Part shown: positions 1 to 5,581 of the stretch, piece after piece
Layout: each line of letters begins with the position of its first letter
How positions within the stretch are numbered: the stretch's first letter is position 1
Source of the DNA: Leptolinea sp. UBA5366
GTDB taxonomy: Bacteria > Chloroflexota > Anaerolineae > Anaerolineales > Anaerolineaceae
Reading direction: 5' to 3'
Assembly (NCBI GenBank): GCA_002407845.1
Contig: DHPK01000021.1
Coordinates: forward strand, 1 to 5,581
Length of the DNA stretch: 5,581 bases
Translations under genes and position numbers: made by a program
Notes under the pieces: model-generated
What the model saw: only the letters and a program-made list of their open reading frames with translations
Told to the model about the DNA's origin: nothing
The model's database searches: none

Positions 1-1527
1 ATCCATCTGCAGCGCAGTGATGCCTTTTTCAGTTCCAGCAACCTTGAAATCCATGTCGCCGAGGTGATCTTCCGCGCCTTGAATGTCGGTCAAAACAACA
101 TAGTTGTCGCCTTCTTTGATCAGACCCATTGCTACGCCAGTGACAGGTGCCTTGATCGGCACGCCAGCATCCATCAGCGCGAGGGTTGAACCGCAGACTG
201 ACGCCATCGAGCTGGAGCCATTCGAGCTCATCACTTCGGAGACCAGTCGGATCGTGTACGGGAATTCCTCTTCGCTTGGGATAACCGGGAGCAGTGCCCG
301 TTCAGCCAATGCGCCGTGACCGATTTCGCGGCGGCTCTGGCCGCCCAGCCGTTTGGTTTCACCGGTGCAGAATGGCGGGAAGTTGTAATGATGCATGTAG
401 CGTTTGTTTTCGATCGGTGACAAAGTGTCAATTTCCTGCGCATCGCGCGGGGTGCCGAGCGTGGCGCTGGTCAGAACCTGCGTTTCGCCGCGGGTGAACA
501 ATCCGGTGCCATGGGCGCGCGGATAAACATCGACTTCGCACCAGATCGGGCGAATTTCTTCGAGCGAACGACCGTCAGGACGCACGTGCCGATTCAAAAT
601 GCGGCTGCGGATGACCTTTCGATAGGCTTCTTCAAATGCCTGACCATAAGCGTTCTGTTTTTCGGCGTCCTCGCCCGCAAAGAATTCGAGTGCGTCGGCT
701 TTCAATTCTGCCATGCGATCCATGTGCTCATGTTTTGTATGCGGGGAATCCAGCAGATTTTCCATCGCCAGATTGTATTTTTCGTAAATCGCATCGATGT
801 AATTCTGATCGATGGTGAAACGCTTCACTTCGCGTTTGGGTTTGCCGATTTCGGCTGCCATGCGTGCCTGAACTTCGACCAACGGCTGGATTGCCTGATG
901 ACCGATTTCGAGTGCCTGCAGCATGATCTCTTCAGAGACTTCGTTAGCGCCTGATTCGACCATCAGAATCGCATCAGCGGTGCCGGCGATCCGTAAATCC
1001 AGGTCTGAGTCTTCCATCTGCTGGAATGTCGGGTTGATCACAAATTGACCGTCGATATAACCGACGCGGACTGCGCCGACCGGACCATCCCATGGAATGT
1101 CAGAGATCATCAGGGAAGCGGAAGCGGCGTTGATTGCCATCACATCAAGCTGGTTTTCGAAATCAGCTGAAAGGCTGTATAAAATCACCTGGACTTCGTT
1201 GCGGATGTCCTGTGAGAAGAGGGGGCGCAGCGGCCGGTCGATCAAGCGTCCGGTCAGGACGATCTCGCCTGAAGGGCGTCCTTCCCGTCGGAAGAATGAT
1301 CCGGGGATGCGTCCGCCAGCGTACATGCGTTCTTCATATTCGACTGTCAGCGGGAAGAAATCCTGTCCTTCGCGGACGTCGTTGCCCATTGTAGCGGCTG
1401 AAAAAACAACCGATTCGCCCAATTGAACTGTAACAGCGCCGCCAGCCTGGCCGGCGAGTTTTCCAGTTTCAAAGGTAACAACTTTACCACCAACTTCAGT
1501 GGTATATCTTTTTACATCTGGTTTCAT
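1..1527 (-). CDS. pnp: Polynucleotide phosphorylase (PNPase), N-terminal 509 residues; 3' part beyond the left edge
   Basis: PNPase is a trimeric 3'-to-5' exoribonuclease that uses phosphate to release nucleoside diphosphates, and it takes part in mRNA decay. The reading frame is open from the ATG at 1525-1527 to the edge of the window. The first RNase PH core shows FFRREGRPSEGEI and the LIDRPLRPLF stretch. An alpha-helical linker region follows, then the second RNase PH core with FTRGETQ, the phosphate-binding GSSSMASVCG, and GAEDHLGDMDFKVAG near the cut end. D487, D493 and K495 correspond to the catalytic E. coli D486, D492 and K494, offset by one, so the catalytic core is intact. The KH and S1 RNA-binding domains, usually about 200 further residues, lie outside the window. 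GAAGGA at 1543-1548 is a rather distant ribosome binding site (15 bases), and TGGAA at 1536-1540 is closer but weaker. The gene lies 210 bases downstream of rpsO, the common bacterial order. Identity is very secure. Confidence 0.98.
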   Translation of the reverse strand, partial: MKPDVKRYTTEVGGKVVTFETGKLAGQAGGAVTVQLGESVVFSAATMGNDVREGQDFFPLTVEYEERMYAGGRIPGSFFRREGRPSGEIVLTGRLIDRPLRPLFSQDIRNEVQVILYSLSADFENQLDVMAINAASASLMISDIPWDGPVGAVRVGYIDGQFVINPTFQQMEDSDLDLRIAGTADAILMVESGANEVSEEIMLQALEIGHQAIQPLVEVQARMAAEIGKPKREVKRFTIDQNYIDAIYEKYNLAMENLLDSPHTKHEHMDRMAELKADALEFFAGEDAEKQNAYGQAFEEAYRKVIRSRILNRHVRPDGRSLEEIRPIWCEVDVYPRAHGTGLFTRGETQVLTSATLGTPRDAQEIDTLSPIENKRYMHHYNFPPFCTGETKRLGGQSRREIGHGALAERALLPVIPSEEEFPYTIRLVSEVMSSNGSSSMASVCGSTLALMDAGVPIKAPVTGVAMGLIKEGDNYVVLTDIQGAEDHLGDMDFKVAGTEKGITALQMD

Positions 1528-1690
1528 TAAAATTATTCCATTTCCTTCGCCAGGTCAGGGACTGAAAAAAAAACTAGAAAATTCCGCTTGCTGCTTCCCT
1601 GTGCATTTCACAGAGGGGATCATCCGATTTTTTTTCAATGCCCAACCGCGGCGAACACATAAATTAAGTTGGGGTTTCCCCCATTTTCAA
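1528..1690 (-). promoter_or_regulatory. pnp leader with a possible long stem-loop
   Basis: This is the space between the rpsO terminator and the pnp start. In the minus-strand transcript an A8 tract (1628-1635) and a T9 tract (1565-1573) are complementary, and the match extends to 12 pairs (1628-1639 with 1561-1572, one G-U). This stem encloses a smaller hairpin with a perfect 5-pair stem, 1599-1603 with 1609-1613. In E. coli the pnp leader forms a long stem that RNase III cuts and PNPase itself uses for autoregulation; a similar role here is inference. A further 6-pair repeat, 1641-1646 with 1668-1673, lies nearer the terminator. A weak promoter is possible: TTGAAA at 1685-1690, then a 16-base spacer and CTTAAT. 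It has a poor -10 and is not called separately. Confidence 0.4.
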
Positions 1691-1727
1691 AAAGAGAGCA
1701 GATGATTCAGGCTCACCTGCTCTCTTT
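1691..1727 (-). terminator. Rho-independent terminator after rpsO
   Basis: Perfect 11-base inverted repeat: 1691-1701 pairs with 1717-1727 (AAAGAGAGCAG and CTGCTCTCTTT). Three more pairs (1703-1705 with 1713-1715) lie inside after one mismatch, leaving a 7-base loop. In the minus-strand direction the stem runs straight into a five-T tract. The hairpin begins 10 bases after the rpsO stop codon. In E. coli a terminator in the same place separates rpsO from pnp and is only partly efficient, so some readthrough into pnp is likely here too (inference). On the plus strand the stem is also followed by a T-rich stretch, but no gene there needs it. Confidence 0.8.
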
Positions 1728-1737
1728 CTTTATCAGA

Positions 1738-2010
1738 TTATTTTACGCGCAGCCCAAGCTTTTCGTTCACGGCTACGTAACTTGCGTAGTTGTTCTTGCG
1801 CAGGTAGGCAAGCAGTCGGCGGCGATGGCCAACCATTTTGAGCAGCCCGCGCCGTGAGCTTTCATCTTTCTTGTTAATTCGCAGATGCTGCGTCAAGTCT
1901 GCGATCCGTTTGGTCAGCATGGCGATCTGGACTTCAACTGAACCCGTGTCGCCGTCGTGCTTTCCATAATTACCCATAATTTCTAACTTTTGTTCTTTCG
2001 ATAATGCCAT
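1738..2010 (-). CDS. rpsO: 30S ribosomal protein S15
   Basis: S15 is a primary binding protein of the 30S subunit. It binds the three-way junction and helix 22 of 16S rRNA and organises the platform. The protein is 90 residues, matching the usual 88-90. Family landmarks are DTGSVEVQIAMLTKRI (about residues 21-36), the helix-loop KKDESSRRGLLKMVGHRRRLLAYL (about 47-70) and the C-terminal EKLGLR. The start at ATG 2008-2010 is chosen because GAAGGAG (2018-2024) lies 7 bases upstream and MALSKEQK matches other S15 N termini. An in-frame ATG at 2044-2046 would add 12 unrelated residues and has no Shine-Dalgarno site. The gene is followed by a terminator and then pnp. A leader hairpin upstream suggests autoregulation (see the separate entry). 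Identity is certain. Confidence 0.98.
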   Translation of the reverse strand: MALSKEQKLEIMGNYGKHDGDTGSVEVQIAMLTKRIADLTQHLRINKKDESSRRGLLKMVGHRRRLLAYLRKNNYASYVAVNEKLGLRVK

Positions 2011-2045
2011 GACAATGCTCCTTCTAAAGTTTTTGCAAGTCTCCA

Positions 2046-2070
2046 AGATTCAAGCGATTGACCTGAATCC
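2046..2070 (-). promoter_or_regulatory. rpsO leader hairpin, candidate S15 autoregulatory element
   Basis: In the rpsO mRNA leader, 10 bases pair with 10 across a 5-base loop (CAAUC). The arms are GGAUUCAGGU and GCUUGAAUCU, with seven Watson-Crick pairs and three G-U pairs. Inside the stem a G-U pair is followed directly by a G-C pair. S15 is known to recognise a G-U/G-C motif in 16S helix 22, and in several phyla it binds its own leader through mimics of that motif. The hairpin ends 21 bases before the Shine-Dalgarno site. Pairing is seen in the sequence; the role is inference. Confidence 0.4.
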
Positions 2071-2088
2071 GGACCAGTCCAAGCTGAA

Positions 2089-2097
2089 AGTATACCA
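2089..2097 (-). promoter_or_regulatory. rpsO promoter, extended -10
   Basis: Read on the minus strand this is TGG followed by TATACT: a five-of-six match to the sigma-70 type -10 element, carrying the TGn extension. No good -35 hexamer lies 16-18 bases upstream, which is usual for extended -10 promoters. The upstream stretch is AT-rich and contains the perfect palindrome AAAATATTTT (2104-2113), possibly acting like an UP element. The predicted transcript start is near 2082, giving a leader of about 70 bases before rpsO. Confidence 0.5.
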
Positions 2098-2137
2098 TGG
2101 TTCAAAATATTTTATGGAAAGGTTATGCATTCAATCG

Positions 2138-2155
2138 TCCTGAAACGGCTCAGGA
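2138..2155. repeat. Inverted repeat TCCTGA-N6-TCAGGA
   Basis: Perfect 6-base arms around a 6-base centre, AACGGC. The symmetry extends one more position as a G-T pair on the plus strand. It is not followed by a T tract on either strand, so it is not a terminator. It lies about 90-110 bases upstream of the argC -10 and about 45 bases upstream of the rpsO -10, so a regulator bound here could affect either gene. The CCTG/CAGG half-site recurs in the repeat at 2219-2243. Confidence 0.4.
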
Positions 2156-2218
2156 TAAATAAAAATTGTCCAGATCTCTTGTTCGGTGTGAATAGCAGTC
2201 CGTCATCAATCTTTTTCA

Positions 2219-2243
2219 ACAGGGTCTCTGTGCTGAGTCCTGT
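2219..2243. promoter_or_regulatory. Imperfect inverted repeat just upstream of the argC -10; possible operator
   Basis: ACAGG (2219-2223) pairs with CCTGT (2239-2243), and CTC (2226-2228) pairs with GAG (2235-2237). A small internal asymmetry separates the two arms, and the centre is 6 bases. The repeat covers the place where the -35 element and spacer of the argC promoter should be, and that promoter has no recognisable -35. A protein bound here would block or recruit RNA polymerase. This is not the E. coli ARG box sequence. The function is inference. Confidence 0.35.
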
Positions 2244-2246
2244 CAG

Positions 2247-2252
2247 TATAAT
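2247..2252 (+). promoter_or_regulatory. argC operon promoter, -10 element
   Basis: Perfect TATAAT, with its last base 48 bases before the argC ATG. The hexamer at the expected -35 position (2224-2229, GTCTCT) is a poor match to TTGACA. A start near 2259 would give a leader of about 42 bases, too short for a riboswitch or T-box. Confidence 0.45.
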
Positions 2253-2300
2253 TATGAGGTAAGTTAAGGGCTATCCGCAACTGAGTGAACAGGAAAATTG

Positions 2301-3233
2301 ATGGTAAAAGTTTTTATTGACGGCCGGTCAGGGACGACCGGTCTGAAAATTGATGTTCGATTAGCAGACCGCAGGGATCTGAATCAGATCATTCTGCCTG
2401 ATGAGGTTCGGAAGGATCTGGCTGCGCGCGCCGATGCGCTGAACAGCTGTGATGTCGCGATTCTGTGCCTGCCGGATGCTGCTGCCCGCGAATCAGCAGC
2501 AATGATTGACAATCCTGCGGTCAAAGTGATCGATACTTCGACTGCACATCGCACAGCAGACGGCTGGGTATACGGCTTTCCGGAGCTGTCAGCCGCTCAG
2601 CACGCTGCCGTTCAAACGGCGCAGCGCGTCGCTGTGCCGGGCTGCCATGCTTCCGGTTTTATCGCGCTGGTGCGTCCGCTGATCGATGCCGGGCTGCTGC
2701 CGGCTGATAGCCTGCTCACTTGCCATTCTCTGACCGGTTACAGCGGCGGCGGAAAGCAGATGATTGCGGACTATGAGTCAAAAACGCGCGATGCGGCGCT
2801 CGGTGCACCACGGCAATACGGCTTGACACAGGAACATAAACATCTGAAAGAAATGCGTCTGATCTGCGGATTAGATGCGGCGCCTGTTTTCTGTCCGATT
2901 GTGGCGGATTATTTCAGCGGTATGCTTGTGACGGTTCCTCTTTTCAAGGCTCAATTAAAGCCGGGCTTCGGAAAAAGTGACATTCAAGCTGTGTACAGCG
3001 GGCTTTACACTGGACCAGCTGTCAGCTACCAGCCATCGCTTGAACAGGGCGGCATGGTGAACGCGCTTGATTTGTCCGGCAAGGATTCGATGCTGATCAG
3101 CGTCAGCGGTAACGAAGACCGCATGATTTTGATGGCGCAATTTGATAATTTATGCAAAGGAGCGTCCGGAGCAGCTGTGCAATGTTTAAATCTGATGACG
3201 GGCGCAGATCCAAATCTAAGTATGGTTTTTTAG
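2301..3233 (+). CDS. argC: N-acetyl-gamma-glutamyl-phosphate reductase, type 2
   Basis: This cytoplasmic enzyme uses NADPH to reduce N-acetylglutamyl phosphate to N-acetylglutamate semialdehyde, the third step of arginine synthesis. The protein is 310 residues, the length of the short type 2 (argC_other) family rather than the roughly 340 of the E. coli type. Visible motifs are the nucleotide-binding loop GRSGTTG (8-14), STAHRTADGWVYGFPEL, the catalytic cysteine C115 in VPGCHASGF, HSLTGYSGGGK (142-152) and the second catalytic residue H181 in EHKHLKEM. From memory most type 2 relatives read KHLPEM or KHVPEM, so the lysine after KHL is a small departure. ATG 2301 is preferred over the adjoining TTG at 2298 because AGGA at 2291-2294 sits 6 bases before it and type 2 proteins begin MxKVFIDG. 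It is the first gene of the arg operon, and the next gene starts 9 bases after its stop. Confidence 0.97.
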   Translation: MVKVFIDGRSGTTGLKIDVRLADRRDLNQIILPDEVRKDLAARADALNSCDVAILCLPDAAARESAAMIDNPAVKVIDTSTAHRTADGWVYGFPELSAAQHAAVQTAQRVAVPGCHASGFIALVRPLIDAGLLPADSLLTCHSLTGYSGGGKQMIADYESKTRDAALGAPRQYGLTQEHKHLKEMRLICGLDAAPVFCPIVADYFSGMLVTVPLFKAQLKPGFGKSDIQAVYSGLYTGPAVSYQPSLEQGGMVNALDLSGKDSMLISVSGNEDRMILMAQFDNLCKGASGAAVQCLNLMTGADPNLSMVF

Positions 3234-3242
3234 GAGGCAGTT

Positions 3243-4466
3243 ATGAGTGAATATATGGAAAAAATAAAAGGCGGTGTATGTTCAGCAAAGGGCTTTCAGG
3301 CAGCGGGCGTGCATTGCGGCATCCGAAAAAACCGATCGAAACGAGATTTGGCACTGATCGTCAGCGACCGCCCAGCGTCAGCCGCGGCAGTTTACACGAC
3401 GAACCTGGTGAAAGGCGCGCCCCTCGAAGTTACGCGTAAGAATTTGGCGGACGGCAAGGCACAGGCGATCATCTGCAACAGCGGGAACGCGAACACCTGC
3501 AACGCTGACGGAATTGAAATTGCTGAAAAAATGTGCGAGCTGACCGCAGCAGGGCTGAAAATCAATGCACAGGATGTGATTGTGGCATCGACCGGCGTGA
3601 TTGGACAGCCGCTCGATATCGCTCCGATCGCGGCTGGTATGGCTGGACTGATTGACAGTCTCGGCGCTGATTGCCAGAACGCTGCTGAAGCGATTATGAC
3701 CACCGATACAAAAATGAAATCAGTCGCAGTTGCGTTTGATCTGGACGGGGTTCGCTGCCATCTTGGCGGGATCGCCAAAGGGTCGGGCATGACCCATCCC
3801 AACATGGCGACCATGCTGGCTTTTTTAACGACAGACGCAGCTGTATCCCCTGCTTTGCTCAGCAAGGCACTGAAAGATTGTGTCGATGGAACGTTTAACA
3901 TGATCAGTATTGACGGCGACACTTCGACCAATGACATGGTCTGTCTGCTGGCAAACGGGGCTGCCGGGAATCCGGAAATCACCTCTGAGGGGAAGGCATA
4001 TGATCGCTTCTGTGAGGCATTATCGCTGCTGGCGACCGATTTATGCCGCCAAATCGCCGCGGACGGCGAAGGTGCGACAAAATTGCTCGAATGCACTGTC
4101 AGCGGCGGGGCGAGCCTTCAGGCTGCACGCAAAGTGGCGCGTTCAATCATCTCTTCAACGCTCTTGAAGTCTGCCATGTTTGGCAGTGACGCAAATTGGG
4201 GACGAGTGCTGTGCGCGATTGGCTACAGCGGTGCTGAAGTCGATGTGACCAAAATTGATGTGGCTTTTGAAACCTCAGTTGGGCATCTGCCAGTCTGCAA
4301 AAATGGAGCTGGAATTGATTTTTCAGAAGAGGATGCCAAACGGATTTTATCTGAGGATGAGATCAGGATTTTAATCGATTTGAACATGGGGACGGAGCAG
4401 GCTGTCGCCTGGGGTTGTGACCTGACGTACGATTATGTCAGAATTAATGGCGATTATCGTACCTGA
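3243..4466 (+). CDS. argJ: Glutamate N-acetyltransferase (ornithine acetyltransferase), self-cleaving
   Basis: ArgJ transfers the acetyl group from N-acetylornithine to glutamate, yielding ornithine and regenerating N-acetylglutamate. Some members also use acetyl-CoA; sequence alone does not tell which applies here. The protein is 407 residues, full length for the family. The precursor cuts itself before a nucleophilic threonine, here T190 in the PNMATMLAF motif, giving an alpha chain of 189 and a beta chain of 218 residues. Other family landmarks are STGVIGQPLD with the oxyanion-hole pair T117-G118, KGSGM (179-183), SIDGDTSTNDM, SDANWGRVLCAIGYSG and the C-terminal YDYVRINGDYRT. The family often has GMI before xPNMATML; here it is GMTHPNMATML. 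AGGAGG at 3232-3237 overlaps the argC stop codon and lies 5 bases before the ATG, indicating translational coupling. Confidence 0.98.
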   Translation: MSEYMEKIKGGVCSAKGFQAAGVHCGIRKNRSKRDLALIVSDRPASAAAVYTTNLVKGAPLEVTRKNLADGKAQAIICNSGNANTCNADGIEIAEKMCELTAAGLKINAQDVIVASTGVIGQPLDIAPIAAGMAGLIDSLGADCQNAAEAIMTTDTKMKSVAVAFDLDGVRCHLGGIAKGSGMTHPNMATMLAFLTTDAAVSPALLSKALKDCVDGTFNMISIDGDTSTNDMVCLLANGAAGNPEITSEGKAYDRFCEALSLLATDLCRQIAADGEGATKLLECTVSGGASLQAARKVARSIISSTLLKSAMFGSDANWGRVLCAIGYSGAEVDVTKIDVAFETSVGHLPVCKNGAGIDFSEEDAKRILSEDEIRILIDLNMGTEQAVAWGCDLTYDYVRINGDYRT

Positions 4467-4473
4467 GGCGGAG

Positions 4474-5334
4474 ATGATGAATATTTCAAATGCAGATCGG
4501 GCGCATGTTCTGGTTGAAGCGCTGCCGCATATTCAAAAATATGCCGGAAAAATTATGGTCGTCAAATATGGCGGAAACGCGATGACCGATCCAGAATTAA
4601 AAGAAGCTGTCATGAGCGATGTTGTGCTGCTGACACAAGTCGGCGTGCGGGTTGTGCTGGTTCACGGCGGTGGGCCTGAAATTTCTGCCCTGCTCGAAAA
4701 AACCGGTAAAGACTCGACCTTTGTCAATGGCTTGCGGGTCACGGATGATGAGACAGTTGACATCGTTCAGATGGTGCTGGCTGGCAAGACGAATAAAGAT
4801 CTGGTGAAGCTGCTTCAGCAAAAAGGCGCGCTCGGCTTGGGGCTTTGCGGCATTGACGGCAAAATGATAATGGCTCAGCAGATGGATCCGGAGTTGGGAT
4901 ATGTCGGAGAGATCACGCACGTTAATACGGATGTGATTTTGGACTCCCTCTCAAAGGGTTATATCCCAGTGATCGCCAGCGTCGCCGGCGATGAAGAAGG
5001 CAATAGCTGGAACGTGAACGCTGATACGGCTGCCTGGAAGATTGCGGCGGCTTTAAAGGCTGAAAGTCTGATCAATCTGACCAATACTAGCGGAATTCTC
5101 CGAGATGTCGATGATCCTGACAGCCTGATAAAAACGCTGCGAATCTCTCAGGCGGAACAGCTGATCGCAGCCGGCGTTATCAGCGGCGGATCGATTCCAA
5201 AGGCTGAAGCCTGCATTGAAGCAGTGCGTCAGGGTGTCCGCAAAGTTTTTATTATTGACGGCAGGGTACCGCATTCAATGCTGATCGAGACATTAACAGA
5301 CGAAGGTATGGGAACGATGTTCCTGGAGGGTTAG
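4474..5334 (+). CDS. argB: Acetylglutamate kinase, predicted arginine-sensitive
   Basis: ArgB phosphorylates N-acetylglutamate with ATP, the usual control point of the recycling pathway. From ATG 4474 it has 286 residues. Amino-acid-kinase motifs are KYGGNAM (K31), HGGGPEI (64-70), NVNAD with catalytic D184, and SGGSIPK with K243. The N-terminal helix (HVLVEALPHIQKYAGK) and the C-terminal LTDEGMGTMF segment are typical of hexameric, arginine-inhibited kinases and absent from the shorter E. coli enzyme, so feedback inhibition is inferred. LTNTSGIL (N204) stands where relatives usually have LTDVxGxL. Starts at 4435 and 4447 inside argJ are also open. I prefer 4474 (or 4477) because GAGG at 4465-4468 precedes it and MNxxxADxAHVLVEALP fits the family. 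The Shine-Dalgarno site overlaps the argJ stop. Confidence 0.96.
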   Translation: MMNISNADRAHVLVEALPHIQKYAGKIMVVKYGGNAMTDPELKEAVMSDVVLLTQVGVRVVLVHGGGPEISALLEKTGKDSTFVNGLRVTDDETVDIVQMVLAGKTNKDLVKLLQQKGALGLGLCGIDGKMIMAQQMDPELGYVGEITHVNTDVILDSLSKGYIPVIASVAGDEEGNSWNVNADTAAWKIAAALKAESLINLTNTSGILRDVDDPDSLIKTLRISQAEQLIAAGVISGGSIPKAEACIEAVRQGVRKVFIIDGRVPHSMLIETLTDEGMGTMFLEG

Positions 5335-5581
5335 ATGGATATCAGAGAATTGGATGATCAATATATTGCAAAAACTTATGCCCGCTTCCCGATTAATCTC
5401 GTGAGCGGGAAAGGCGCCGCGCTGGTTGATGATCAGGGAAAAGACTATATCGACCTGGGCAGCGGGATCGCGGTCAACATCTTCGGGGTTGCCGATCAAA
5501 TTTGGATCAATGCAGTTACGGCGCAGCTCAATCGGCTGCAGCATACCTCCAACCTTTATTACACTGAACCGGCGGTTCAAT
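5335..5581 (+). CDS. argD: Acetylornithine aminotransferase, N-terminal 82 residues; 3' part beyond the right edge
   Basis: ArgD is a class III PLP-dependent aminotransferase that converts N-acetylglutamate semialdehyde and glutamate into N-acetylornithine. The frame starts at ATG 5335, directly after the argB stop TAG (5332-5334). GGAGGG at 5325-5330 is the ribosome binding site, so argB and argD are tightly coupled. The visible part reads MDIRELDDQYIAKTYARFPI, then a GxGAALVDDQGKDYIDLGSGIAVNIFG segment in which the substrate-side strand leads into the aminotransferase fold, then LQHTSNLYYTEP, a signature of acetylornithine and related aminotransferases. The PLP lysine and most of the roughly 400-residue protein lie outside the window. 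Closely related ornithine or succinylornithine aminotransferases cannot be excluded by this fragment alone, but the operon position makes ArgD by far the best call. Confidence 0.93.
   Translation, partial: MDIRELDDQYIAKTYARFPINLVSGKGAALVDDQGKDYIDLGSGIAVNIFGVADQIWINAVTAQLNRLQHTSNLYYTEPAVQ

Larger units (their letters stand above)
2011..2300. other. Divergent intergenic control region between rpsO and argC
   Basis: These 290 bases hold no credible gene. The left part belongs to rpsO (Shine-Dalgarno, leader hairpin, extended -10 promoter). The middle, about 2100-2215, is AT-rich and contains one isolated inverted repeat (2138-2155). The right part holds a second imperfect inverted repeat (2219-2243), a perfect TATAAT and the argC ribosome binding site. 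I found no T-box consensus and no convincing pair of ARG boxes. Confidence 0.6.

Noticed and set aside
511..954. 147-codon plus-strand open frame opposite pnp
   Set aside because: It is antisense to an intact PNPase frame and its Cys/Phe-rich, low-plausibility translation looks like a shadow.
1565..1573. T9 tract on the minus strand as a second intrinsic terminator before pnp
   Set aside because: The nearest hairpin ends about 20 bases away rather than abutting the T tract, so it does not fit the intrinsic terminator pattern.
2121..2140. ARG-box-like half-site (TGAAT/ATTCA) around GCATTCAATCG
   Set aside because: Only one half matches; the opposite half does not, and the site lies over 100 bases from the argC -10.
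2100..2300. T-box or other riboswitch upstream of argC
   Set aside because: No T-box consensus (TGGNACCGCG type) is present, and the predicted leader after the TATAAT is only about 40 bases.
3392..4096. 234-codon open frame on the minus strand inside argJ
   Set aside because: It lies wholly antisense to a full-length, well-conserved argJ, has no ribosome binding site I can see, and its translation has no recognisable domain; long antisense frames are common opposite moderately GC-rich genes.
5293..5580. 95-codon minus-strand open frame at the right edge
   Set aside because: It is opposite the argB end and argD start, both of which are clear from motifs and ribosome binding sites; its translation has no recognisable features.

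Overview
The window is a divergent housekeeping locus from a bacterium. On the minus strand lie rpsO (ribosomal protein S15), followed downstream by the first 509 codons of pnp (polynucleotide phosphorylase), which runs off the left edge. On the plus strand lies an arginine-biosynthesis operon, argC-argJ-argB, with the first 82 codons of argD, which runs off the right edge. No mobile element, tRNA, rRNA or CRISPR array was seen. Nothing in the window looks like a previously undescribed multi-gene system; the points of interest are regulatory.

Layout. Positions 1-1527 hold pnp(-). Positions 1528-1737 hold the pnp leader and a good intrinsic terminator just after rpsO. Positions 1738-2010 hold rpsO(-). 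Positions 2011-2300 are the divergent control region, with an extended -10 promoter and leader hairpin for rpsO, two inverted repeats, and a perfect TATAAT in front of argC. From 2301 to the right edge the arg genes are packed with gaps of 0-9 bases. Shine-Dalgarno sequences overlap or abut the preceding stop codons, so this is almost certainly one transcript.

How the genes work together. ArgB phosphorylates N-acetylglutamate, ArgC (the short type 2 form) reduces the acyl phosphate to the semialdehyde, ArgD transaminates it to N-acetylornithine, and ArgJ moves the acetyl group from acetylornithine back to glutamate. This is the acetyl-recycling route to ornithine. ArgB has the N-terminal helix typical of hexameric, arginine-inhibited kinases, so feedback control by arginine is expected. 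The rpsO-pnp pairing is widely conserved and joins a 30S ribosomal protein to an RNA-degrading phosphorylase. Both genes are known in other bacteria to be autoregulated through their mRNA leaders, and both leaders here contain structures worth testing.

Organism. Base composition is moderate (about half G+C by eye), Shine-Dalgarno sites are strong, and the PNPase N-terminal half reads to me most like Chloroflexota (Anaerolineae) proteins, with a Firmicutes lineage as the alternative. This is from memory of family sequences and is tentative.
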